Positions 1 through 5,212 of a DNA stretch of 5,212 nucleotides are shown here, in pieces (positions within the stretch are counted from its first letter, which is position 1; every line of letters begins with the position of its first letter). A program made the translations under genes and the position numbers. The notes under the pieces were generated by a model. That model saw only the letters and a program-made list of their open reading frames with translations, ran no database searches and had not been told where the DNA came from. Location of the stretch: positions 1 through 5,212 of the forward strand of contig CAMAUG010000289.1 in assembly GCA_945861255.1 (NCBI GenBank), written 5' to 3'. The DNA is from Candidatus Sulfopaludibacter sp. SbA3 (GTDB lineage: Bacteria > Acidobacteriota > Terriglobia > Bryobacterales > Bryobacteraceae).

Positions 1-830
1 AATGCAAGATTGAAGACGGGCGATTGTGGGTGGATCTGAACTCCGCCGATGCGCGCACTCGCAAGGTGCACGCGCCGCATCCACTGGCGCGCACGCCGCA
101 GCGCCAGCCTGGTCCGGTTCGCGTCGCTGCGATTTCGACCACTACCATGACCGCTGGGCAGCCACGATTCAGTACATCGGATTTCTTGCTGGATATCGCG
201 GTGGCTCACGCGCGGGAAAGCGAGTGTGAAACCCGTACCATCCGCCTGCGCGATCTGAACTTCCGCCACTGCGAGGGGTTCTATTCAAAATCCGCGCGCG
301 CCTGCACCTGGCCGTGTTCCATCACGCAGATGGACCCGGCTGACCAACTGGATCAGGTCTATGAAGCCATGGTGCATTGGGCTGACGTCATGGTGATTTC
401 CACTCCCATTCGCTGGGGTTCGGCCAGCAGCCTCTACTACAAGATGGTAGAACGGATGAACTGTATACAGAATCAGGAAACCGTATCGAATCGCGAACTA
501 CTCAAGAACAAAGTCGTGGGGTTCATCATCACGGGCGGCCAGGACAACGTACAGGCGGTGGCGGGGCAGATGCTGGGCTTCTTCGCGGAAGTGGGCTGTA
601 TTTTTCCGCAGTTTCCCTACATCGCTCATTCTCGCGGCTGGAGCGCGGAAGACATGGAGAACAATGTCAAATCCGTGCAGAAAAGCCGTCTACTGCGGCA
701 GGGAGCCGAAGCCTTGATCGACCGTTGCGCGGAGATGGCGCGGATCGTGCTGGGCGGATCGGTACCGGTGCACACGCACGTGCGCGGCGGCCGCAAAGCA
801 CATCCCCTGGCGGTGCTGCCGGACGAATGA
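1..830 (+). CDS. Flavodoxin-fold NAD(P)H-dependent FMN oxidoreductase, 5' partial, possibly with an N-terminal Rieske domain
   Basis: The frame is open to the left edge (first whole codon at 3), so the gene starts outside the window; the TTG at 24 is not a convincing start. From about position 120 the protein matches the FMN_red/flavodoxin-like fold. It has a first beta strand and phosphate loop (VRVAAISTTTMTAGQPRFS), then a segment with three cysteines (C-x10-C-x3-C, about 270-317), the strand and loop ADVMVISTPIRWGS that usually contacts FMN, the following helix SLYYKMVERM, and a third FMN loop at TGGQDN (about 531-548). Such proteins pass electrons from NAD(P)H through FMN to small acceptors in the cytoplasm. 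The residues before the fold, CKIEDGRLWVDL, resemble the last strands of a Rieske [2Fe-2S] domain, which hints at a fusion (inference, since the cluster-binding motifs would lie outside the window). The C-terminal tail is rich in His and Arg. The substrate cannot be told from the sequence. Confidence 0.85.
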   Translation, partial: CKIEDGRLWVDLNSADARTRKVHAPHPLARTPQRQPGPVRVAAISTTTMTAGQPRFSTSDFLLDIAVAHARESECETRTIRLRDLNFRHCEGFYSKSARACTWPCSITQMDPADQLDQVYEAMVHWADVMVISTPIRWGSASSLYYKMVERMNCIQNQETVSNRELLKNKVVGFIITGGQDNVQAVAGQMLGFFAEVGCIFPQFPYIAHSRGWSAEDMENNVKSVQKSRLLRQGAEALIDRCAEMARIVLGGSVPVHTHVRGGRKAHPLAVLPDE

Positions 831-851
831 TGCCTTCATCGCTTTCGCTCC

Positions 852-894
852 AGAACGTTTACTGGGCGGGTGCCCTGCGCGGGCCCATCGTTCT
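852..894. repeat. Imperfect inverted repeat after the FMN oxidoreductase gene
   Basis: AGAACG at 852-857 pairs with CGTTCT at 889-894. Inside it, TGGGC at 863-867 pairs with GCCCA at 883-887, leaving a 15-base loop. The hairpin starts 21 bases after the oxidoreductase stop codon, so it could help end that transcript or stabilise its 3' end. No T-run follows, so it is not a classical intrinsic terminator. Confidence 0.35.
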
Positions 895-906
895 CGCCCC
901 TTAGCC

Positions 907-959
907 GGCTTCCGGGCACGACATCAACTTGCTCGAAACGGCGGGCTTGCCCGGGAGTT
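907..959. repeat. Inverted repeat upstream of the substrate-binding protein gene
   Basis: CCGGGCA at 912-918 is perfectly complementary to TGCCCGG at 948-954, and pairing extends outwards to 907/959 with G-U wobbles. The loop is 29 bases. It ends 35 bases before the TATAAT box of the next gene, so it could be an operator-like site, part of a 3' structure of the upstream transcript, or chance in GC-rich DNA. I cannot choose between these. Confidence 0.25.
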
Positions 960-993
960 GAGCGTTCATCGCGAAGCTGGCGGCGTATGCTCC

Positions 994-999
994 TATAAT
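994..999 (+). promoter_or_regulatory. Perfect -10 box immediately before the ModA-like gene
   Basis: TATAAT stands out in GC-rich surroundings and ends five bases before the ATG at 1005. Transcription starting the usual 6-7 bases after the box would begin at or next to the A of the start codon. No good -35 hexamer lies 16-18 bases upstream (971-976 reads GCGAAG) and there is no extended -10 TG. No Shine-Dalgarno sequence lies between the box and the ATG, which fits a leaderless message. Confidence 0.5.
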
Positions 1000-1004
1000 G
1001 GGCC

Positions 1005-1778
1005 ATGACCTCACTATCCCTGGCGACGGCGATTGCGTCATGCCTGACGGGCTTAGCACTTCTTCCGGCGCCGCAACTCCACGCACAGAACGCTCCAGTA
1101 CGCGTTCTTGTTTCGAACGGCATGAAGGGGGCACTGGAGGAACTGCGGCCTCAAGCCGAGCGTGAGATCGGCCACCCGCTGGACCTCACCTTCAATTCCA
1201 CGGCGGGCATCAGGCGGCGCATCCAGGCTGGCGAAGCGTTTGATGTCACGGTCATCACGTCCGAAGCGATTCAAGAATTGGTTCAACAGGGCAAGCTTGC
1301 CGCTGCCACTCGCGCCGAAATAGGCCGCTCTGAGCTTGGCATTGGAATTCGTAGCGGCGTGCCAAAGCCCGATATCAAGACCCCCGAAGCGCTGATGCGG
1401 GCCTTGCGCGGGGCGGCGTCCATCACCTATCCCAAAGACGGTGCCGGGCGCGGATATGTGGAAGGAATGTTCGAAAAACTGGGCATTTCTGCCGACGTCA
1501 AGCCGAAGATCATACTTGCGGATGGTTCCGGACCCGCCGTCGAAGGCGTCGTTACCGGCAAAGCCGCCCTGGTGATCACGTTGTTCAGCGAGATTGTGCC
1601 CGTAAAAGGCGTGGAGATTCTCGGTCCCCTACCCGGCGAATACCGCTACGGCATTCGCTTCGCGGCAGGTGCGTCGAGTGCGGCCAAGAACGCGGAAGCC
1701 GCCCGAAGGTTGATCGCCTTCCTGGCCGGACCCAAGCCGCTCGCGGTCTTGACGGCCAAAGGCGTGGATCGCCCGTAG
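1005..1778 (+). CDS. ModA-like periplasmic substrate-binding protein (SBP_bac_11 type)
   Basis: The 257-residue product has the usual size of ModA-type binding proteins, which capture oxyanions such as molybdate for an ABC importer. Residues 1-27 form a hydrophobic export signal with a likely signal peptidase I cut after LHA (A27). The mature part follows the family pattern: VRVLVSNGMKGAL (residues 32-44, first ligand loop with S37), FNSTAGIRRRI (63-73, second loop with S65), FDVTVIT (79-85), the hinge-region PKDGAGRGY, and a C-terminal AARRLIAFLAGP helix ending near KGVDRP. The start is fixed because an in-frame TAA at 996-998 lies just upstream, leaving ATG 1005 as the only ATG before the signal sequence. 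Oddly, the signal has no Lys or Arg in its n-region. No modB or modC gene is nearby, so the ligand is uncertain: this broad family includes many orphan proteins not shown to bind molybdate. Family assignment is good, substrate is not. Confidence 0.85.
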   Translation: MTSLSLATAIASCLTGLALLPAPQLHAQNAPVRVLVSNGMKGALEELRPQAEREIGHPLDLTFNSTAGIRRRIQAGEAFDVTVITSEAIQELVQQGKLAAATRAEIGRSELGIGIRSGVPKPDIKTPEALMRALRGAASITYPKDGAGRGYVEGMFEKLGISADVKPKIILADGSGPAVEGVVTGKAALVITLFSEIVPVKGVEILGPLPGEYRYGIRFAAGASSAAKNAEAARRLIAFLAGPKPLAVLTAKGVDRP

Positions 1779-1790
1779 CGATTCATCGGT

Positions 1791-1814
1791 GCCGGTTTCT
1801 TCGGGTGCTCCGGC
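1791..1814. repeat. Weak hairpin between convergent genes
   Basis: GCCGG at 1791-1795 pairs with CCGGC at 1810-1814 around a 14-base loop. It sits in the 66-base gap between the ends of two converging genes, where a bidirectional terminator would be expected. The stem is short and no T-run flanks it on either strand, so a terminator role is only a guess. Confidence 0.2.
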
Positions 1815-1844
1815 TAAGTGCAGTTCGCTGGTGTGGCGCGGAAT

Positions 1845-2747
1845 TCATTCCCCACGCAGTCGGGAGAGCCATTTTTCCAAATCCGGCGGCAAGGGCGCTT
1901 CGACGGTGACATGCCGCTCCGCCGCGAGGCTGTGAAACACAATACGATGCGCGTGCAGGAAAATTCTCTCCGCGGCTGGCGCGCCGTAGAGCCGGTCCCC
2001 AGCCACGGGGTGACCTATGCTCGCAAGGTGTACGCGGATCTGGTGCGTGCGCCCGGTGCCGATGCGAACCTCCAGATGCGTGAATTTATCGAAACGCTCC
2101 AGCACGCGATATTCGGTGAGGGCGGCGCGGCCCGCTCCACTGCGTGTGGTCATGCGGGTGCGGCGCGCCGAATCGCGCTCGATGGGCGTGGCGATCCGGC
2201 CGGATTCCCCGCGCACGCCGCCATGCACAAGCGCCAGGTAGACCTTCTCCACCGTGCGGCTGGAAAATTGTCGGGCCAGATTCTGGTGCGCCGCGTCATC
2301 GCGCGCGACTAACAATACGCCGCTGGTGCCCTTGTCCAGACGATGCACAATCCCCGGACGCAGATCGCCGCCCAGTTGCGATAGTTTTGCGAAGTGATGG
2401 ATCAACCGGTTGACCAACGTTCCGGAGTGCGCGCCCGCGCCAGCGTGCACAATCAACCCGGCGGGCTTGTTCACCGCGATCACAGACTCATCCTCATAGA
2501 GAATGTGGATCGGCAGATCCTCAGGAGCGGCCTTGAGCGGCTGCAATTCTCTGGGCGTCACCTCAATGTGTTCTCCGCCGCGCAACACGGCCGACGGCTT
2601 CACCGCCGCGCCGTCCACCGTTACCAGACCATCTTTGATCCAGCTCTGCAAACGCGTGCGCGTGTACTGCGGCAGACTTTCTTGAAGATAATGATCCAAG
2701 CGCTTGCCGGAATCGGTCGTGGACGGGGAGAGGGTCACGGCGATCAT
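1845..2747 (-). CDS. RluD-type 23S rRNA pseudouridine synthase with S4 domain
   Basis: The 300-residue product isomerises uridine to pseudouridine in RNA. RluD-type enzymes act on a stem-loop of 23S rRNA (helix 69 in E. coli), but RluA-family members differ in target, so the exact sites are inferred. An S4 RNA-binding domain covers about residues 14-60 (GKRLDHYLQE, RLQSWIKDGLVTVDG). The catalytic domain follows, with VNKPAGLIVHAG (92-103), the signature HRLDKGTSG (135-143) with catalytic Asp138, the VEKVYLALVHG segment containing Tyr170, and RTHQIRVHL (233-241). The length is typical. I chose ATG 2747 because family similarity begins there and it overlaps the metW stop as ATGA; an ATG at 2846 would add 33 unrelated residues read across metW. 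No clear Shine-Dalgarno precedes it, so translation probably depends on ribosomes finishing metW. It is the last gene of the - strand operon. Confidence 0.93.
   Translation of the reverse strand: MIAVTLSPSTTDSGKRLDHYLQESLPQYTRTRLQSWIKDGLVTVDGAAVKPSAVLRGGEHIEVTPRELQPLKAAPEDLPIHILYEDESVIAVNKPAGLIVHAGAGAHSGTLVNRLIHHFAKLSQLGGDLRPGIVHRLDKGTSGVLLVARDDAAHQNLARQFSSRTVEKVYLALVHGGVRGESGRIATPIERDSARRTRMTTRSGAGRAALTEYRVLERFDKFTHLEVRIGTGRTHQIRVHLASIGHPVAGDRLYGAPAAERIFLHAHRIVFHSLAAERHVTVEAPLPPDLEKWLSRLRGE
2744..2747 (-). promoter_or_regulatory. ATGA stop-start overlap coupling metW to the pseudouridine synthase
   Basis: Read on the - strand, ATGA holds the start codon of the pseudouridine synthase (2747-2745) and the TGA stop of metW (2746-2744). 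The bases before it (TTTTCGGGCGC) contain no strong Shine-Dalgarno sequence. This arrangement is typical of termination-reinitiation coupling. Confidence 0.7.
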
Positions 2748-3346
2748 GCGCCCGAAAACATGAATACGCCGACTTCCGCCATCAAGTTGGGAAGCGCCGT
2801 TACCTGGTAGTGGCCGGACAGATACATGCGCCGCTCGATTCTCCACCCCTCCTTCTGGGCCAGCAGCTCAAAATCATGCACCGTGAGAAAATGGATGTTC
2901 GGCGAATCGTACCACTCGTGCGGAAACAGCTCCGTTTTTGGAGCGCGGCCCGTGAGTAGATGATTCAGCCGCATGCTCCAATGGCCAAAATTAGGGAACG
3001 CGACAATGGCCTGGTTGCCGATGCGCAGCATCCCCCGCAAAACACGCAGCGGGTGGCGCGTTTCCTGTAAAGTCTGGCTGAGAATCACGTAGTCGAACGC
3101 TTTGTCCGGGTAATCCTCCAGAGCGGATTCAAGGTCGCCCTGATAGACTGAGACGCCGCGCGCGATGGCCTTCTGCACGCTTGCGCTCACCATCTCCACG
3201 CCGCGGGCCTCCACGTGTTTGTTTTCCTTTAACCACGCCAGCAGCAGTCCCTCGCCGCAGCCCAGATCCAGCACACGCGTGTGCGGCTCCACCAGTTCGC
3301 CGATCAGGGCGTAATCGCTGCGCCCGTAAATCTCACGAACGCCCAT
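2744..3346 (-). CDS. metW: Methionine biosynthesis protein MetW
   Basis: The 200-residue product is a class I methyltransferase-fold protein of the MetW family, at full family length. Visible motifs are VLDLGCGEG (residues 25-33, the SAM-binding glycine loop), the acidic GVE at 49-51 ending strand 2, YQGDLESAL (68-76), FDYVILSQTLQ (84-94), FPNFGHW (117-123) and EWYDSPNIH (144-152). The last three are diagnostic of MetW rather than of general methyltransferases. MetW is required with MetX for methionine synthesis in Pseudomonas putida and is usually encoded next to it; its precise chemistry is not well established. The ATG at 3346 lies inside the end of metX (14-base overlap), with an AGGGA Shine-Dalgarno site six bases upstream, which supports this start. 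Its stop overlaps the next gene. No disrupted motif is seen. Confidence 0.95.
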   Translation of the reverse strand: MGVREIYGRSDYALIGELVEPHTRVLDLGCGEGLLLAWLKENKHVEARGVEMVSASVQKAIARGVSVYQGDLESALEDYPDKAFDYVILSQTLQETRHPLRVLRGMLRIGNQAIVAFPNFGHWSMRLNHLLTGRAPKTELFPHEWYDSPNIHFLTVHDFELLAQKEGWRIERRMYLSGHYQVTALPNLMAEVGVFMFSGA

Positions 3347-4424
3347 GGCCCGTCCCTATCGCCCGCGCTTCGCGCAACGTGCTTGCCAGAAAGCCGCGAA
3401 CCAGTTCGGCCTGTTCGTCCACTTCTACTAAGAACGCATCGTGCCCGTAGTGCGACGTCAGGTTGCAATACGCCACGTCGCAATTGCGACTGCGCAGTGC
3501 GCTGACAATTTCGAGCGACTGATAGCTGGGGTACAGCCAATCCGACGTAAAGCTAAGCACCAGGAAGCGAGTAGGTATGTTCTCAAATAGCGTGGACAAC
3601 GCCCCACGCTGAGTCAGATCGTAGGAATCCATGGCGCGCGTGATGTAGAGATATGAGTTCGCGTCGAACCGGTCCACGAACTGGCTGCCGCGGTAGTGCA
3701 GATAACTCTCCACTTCAAATCTGTTTTGACCTTCGCGCACGCGGCGTCCGAATTTCTGCCGCATGCTTTCGTCGCTCATATACGTGATGTGGCCCACCAT
3801 GCGCGCCACACTCAACCCGCGCGCCGGAGGCCGGCCGGTATAGTAGTTGCCTTCGTTCCAATCGGGATCGGCCATGATCGCCTGCCGCCCTACCTCATTG
3901 AACGCGATCTGCTGGGCGCTGTGGCGCGTCGTGGTGGCGATGGGCAGCGCCGCGCTCACGTGCTCCGGGTACACCACCGCCCATTCGAGCGCCTGCATCC
4001 CGCCCATGGACCCTCCCGCGACGGCCAGCAGCCGCGCAATGCCCAGGTGATCAATCAGCTTCTTCTGCAACCGAACCATGTCGGAAATGGTGATCGCGGG
4101 AAATGACATCGCCCACGGGCAGCCTGTCGCCGGATTGATGGAGCCGGGCCCCGTTGTTCCTCTACAACCGCCAAGCACGTTGGAACAAATCACGAACAGT
4201 TCGTTGGTATCGAAACCCTTGCCGGGGCCGATCATATTGGACCACCAGCCACCCTCGCCCGCGGCGTGCGCGTCGCCGGAAAACGCGTGTTCGACCAGGA
4301 TCGCGTTGCTCTTGTCGTCATTCAGCGTGCCGTAGGTTTCGTAGGCGCACGTCACCGGGGCAAGCGTAATTCCGCAGTCGAGCTCGAGGTTGTCAAAGGT
4401 GGCAATCGCGGCCTGGGTGATCAT
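3333..4424 (-). CDS. metX: Homoserine O-acyltransferase MetX
   Basis: The 363-residue alpha/beta-hydrolase-fold enzyme transfers an acyl group from acyl-CoA to the hydroxyl of homoserine, the first committed step to methionine. Family landmarks are ILVEHAFSGDAHAAG (42-56), WWSNMIGPGKGFDT (60-73), VICSNVLGGCRGTTGP (78-93), the nucleophile elbow GGSMGG with Ser139, TSDWLYP with Asp295, and HYGHDAFL with His328, giving a complete Ser-Asp-His triad. FVDRFDANSYLYI (249-261) is also a conserved MetX block. The length is close to the family norm. Whether the donor is acetyl-CoA or succinyl-CoA cannot be settled by eye; MetX proteins paired with MetW in proteobacteria are often succinyltransferases. 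ATG 4424 fits the family N-terminus, although no good Shine-Dalgarno precedes it. It begins 14 bases after the upstream epimerase gene and overlaps metW, so it lies mid-operon. Confidence 0.96.
   Translation of the reverse strand: MITQAAIATFDNLELDCGITLAPVTCAYETYGTLNDDKSNAILVEHAFSGDAHAAGEGGWWSNMIGPGKGFDTNELFVICSNVLGGCRGTTGPGSINPATGCPWAMSFPAITISDMVRLQKKLIDHLGIARLLAVAGGSMGGMQALEWAVVYPEHVSAALPIATTTRHSAQQIAFNEVGRQAIMADPDWNEGNYYTGRPPARGLSVARMVGHITYMSDESMRQKFGRRVREGQNRFEVESYLHYRGSQFVDRFDANSYLYITRAMDSYDLTQRGALSTLFENIPTRFLVLSFTSDWLYPSYQSLEIVSALRSRNCDVAYCNLTSHYGHDAFLVEVDEQAELVRGFLASTLREARAIGTGHGRS
3353..3357 (-). promoter_or_regulatory. Shine-Dalgarno site for metW inside metX
   Basis: The - strand reads AGGGA six bases before the metW ATG at 3346. 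It lies within the last codons of metX, so metW can load its own ribosomes as well as receive those arriving from metX. It is the only convincing ribosome binding site visible in the - strand gene cluster. Confidence 0.55.
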
Positions 4425-4438
4425 GAACGGGGACTTAA

Positions 4439-5212
4439 CTACAGTTTACAAGGTGGCGGCGGGGTCCCGCCCCGGACCGCGCTGTTCATGCTGCCGAGCA
4501 GATCCCGCGCGGCTTCTGGCCAGGACGGAAAGTGAAATTTGAAGTCCGCATCCAGCAGCCGGCCCGGAACCACGCGGCGGCTCTTGAGAACCAGTTCCGT
4601 TTCCGTTCGCAGAATCGGCGCTCCTATTTCCAGCATCCAGCGGACAGCGGGTATTCCGAGCCGGACGCCAGCGGCTTTACGGAGAGCGCTCATGAAGTCG
4701 CGATTGGGAACGGGATTCGGCGAGCAGACATTCACGCACCCCTCCAGGTCTTCGCGCTGGATCAAGAATTCGACGGCGCGAGTGAAGTCGGTTCCGTGAA
4801 TCCACGAAAAGTACTGGCGGCCGGAACCCAGGCGCCCGCCCAGACCAAAGCGGACCAGTTTTGTTAGCACATCCAGAACGCCGCCGCGGCCGGGACTCAT
4901 GACCATGGCACTGCGGAGTGCAACTTTGCGCGTCCACGGAGTCGCTGCGTCGAAGAAGGCTCGCTCCCACGCCTTGGCCACGCCGATGCTGAAGCGCCAC
5001 GTGGATGGCGCACCCGGTTCATCGCCGCCCGGTTCTCCACTTGCCTCATCCATGTCGCGATCGAACGCGTGCCGGTAGATGGTCGTGGTGGAGGCGTTCA
5101 ACCAGACGGCGGGTGGTGTTGCAACTTGGGCGATGGCCCGGCCGATCACCGCCGTTGCATCCACGCGCGATTCCAGAATTTCGCGCCGGTTCGCGGCTGT
5201 GTAGCGGCAATC
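4439..5212 (-). CDS. TIGR01777-family SDR epimerase-like protein (DUF1731 C-terminus), 5' partial
   Basis: The frame is open to the right edge, so the GTG at 5164 is not the true start; 257 residues are visible of a family usually near 300. The missing part would hold the GxxGxxG nucleotide-binding loop. The visible start, YTAANRREILESRVDAT, fits the family block around the R-x2-I-x2-SR motif. It is followed by VWLNASTTTIYRH with Ser41 and Tyr46 (visible numbering) at the SDR active-site positions, RKVALRSAMVM, the YFSWIHGTDF block (SWIH at 136-139), NVCSPNPVPNRDF, and a DUF1731 C-terminal region (about 206-238: LKSRRVVPGRLLDADF and FPSWPEAARDLL). The family resembles YfcH/SDR39U1, whose substrates are unknown. 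No Lys sits four residues after the Tyr, so classical SDR catalysis is doubtful. The tail is proline-rich (TPPPP). It ends 14 bases before metX, so it is probably co-transcribed with the methionine genes. Confidence 0.9.
   Translation of the reverse strand, partial: DCRYTAANRREILESRVDATAVIGRAIAQVATPPAVWLNASTTTIYRHAFDRDMDEASGEPGGDEPGAPSTWRFSIGVAKAWERAFFDAATPWTRKVALRSAMVMSPGRGGVLDVLTKLVRFGLGGRLGSGRQYFSWIHGTDFTRAVEFLIQREDLEGCVNVCSPNPVPNRDFMSALRKAAGVRLGIPAVRWMLEIGAPILRTETELVLKSRRVVPGRLLDADFKFHFPSWPEAARDLLGSMNSAVRGGTPPPPCKL

Noticed and set aside
24..26. TTG as start codon of the first gene
   Set aside because: The frame is open to base 1, the upstream codons read like protein (CKIEDGR), and no Shine-Dalgarno can be seen; the gene most likely starts outside the window.
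1032..1043. Lipobox-like IASC at residues 10-13 of the ModA-like protein
   Set aside because: The cysteine is too close to the N-terminus for a lipoprotein signal and no Lys or Arg precedes it; signal peptidase I cleavage after LHA fits better.
836..1134. Two - strand open frames across the gap and the start of the ModA-like gene
   Set aside because: Both start inside the signal-peptide region of a well-supported + strand gene, have low-complexity Arg/Ser-rich products with no recognisable family, and look like GC-rich antisense noise.
1818..2810. Several + strand open frames (up to 164 codons) opposite the pseudouridine synthase
   Set aside because: The - strand protein carries a full S4 domain and catalytic signature; the + strand products match nothing I know and arise from codon bias in GC-rich DNA.
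2748..2846. Longer pseudouridine synthase starting at ATG 2846
   Set aside because: The extra 33 residues are read across the end of metW and do not resemble the family N-terminus, while ATG 2747 gives a normal 300-residue protein and an ATGA overlap.
3696..4106. 136-codon + strand open frame opposite metX
   Set aside because: It is antisense to conserved MetX blocks, is His/Arg-rich and has no family resemblance.
5158..5164. GTG 5164 or ATG 5160 as start of the SDR epimerase gene
   Set aside because: The frame of the gene stays open to the right edge with family-like residues (YTAANRREILESR), so GTG 5164 is internal; ATG 5160 is in a different frame.

Overview
This is a GC-rich bacterial window holding five protein-coding genes packed tightly together, with no RNA gene, mobile element, CRISPR array or phage feature that I can see. 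The protein flavour suggests an uncultured Acidobacteriota-like (Bryobacterales/Solibacter-type) bacterium. The hints are the RluD-type synthase, the TIGR01777 subfamily with an IYRH motif, and MetX paired with MetW. This placement rests on remembered family resemblance only and is low confidence; a proteobacterium is possible.

Left part, + strand: positions 1-830 hold the 3' part of an FMN-dependent NAD(P)H oxidoreductase whose frame is open to the left edge. The residues before the flavodoxin-like fold look like the end of a Rieske [2Fe-2S] domain, so the whole gene may be a Rieske-flavoprotein fusion. A 174-base gap (831-1004) carries two imperfect inverted repeats. Next, at 1005-1778, comes a ModA-like periplasmic substrate-binding protein. 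It has a perfect TATAAT ending five bases before its ATG and no Shine-Dalgarno site, which suggests a leaderless mRNA. No transporter permease or ATPase gene is present in the window.

Right part, - strand, read from right to left: a TIGR01777-type SDR epimerase (5' end cut by the right edge), metX, metW, then an RluD-type 23S rRNA pseudouridine synthase. The gaps are 14 bases (SDR-metX), a 14-base overlap (metX-metW) and a 4-base ATGA overlap (metW-synthase), so this is almost certainly one transcription unit. MetX activates homoserine by O-acylation for methionine synthesis, and MetW is its usual genetic partner. The epimerase and the pseudouridine synthase have no known link to methionine and are probably passengers in the operon.

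The two blocks converge at 1779-1844 with only a weak hairpin between them. Overall this is ordinary chromosomal housekeeping sequence. The points most worth a second look are the possible Rieske-flavoprotein fusion, the apparently leaderless substrate-binding protein gene with an unusual signal peptide, and the translational coupling of metX, metW and the pseudouridine synthase. I found no convincing evidence of a new defence or mobile system.
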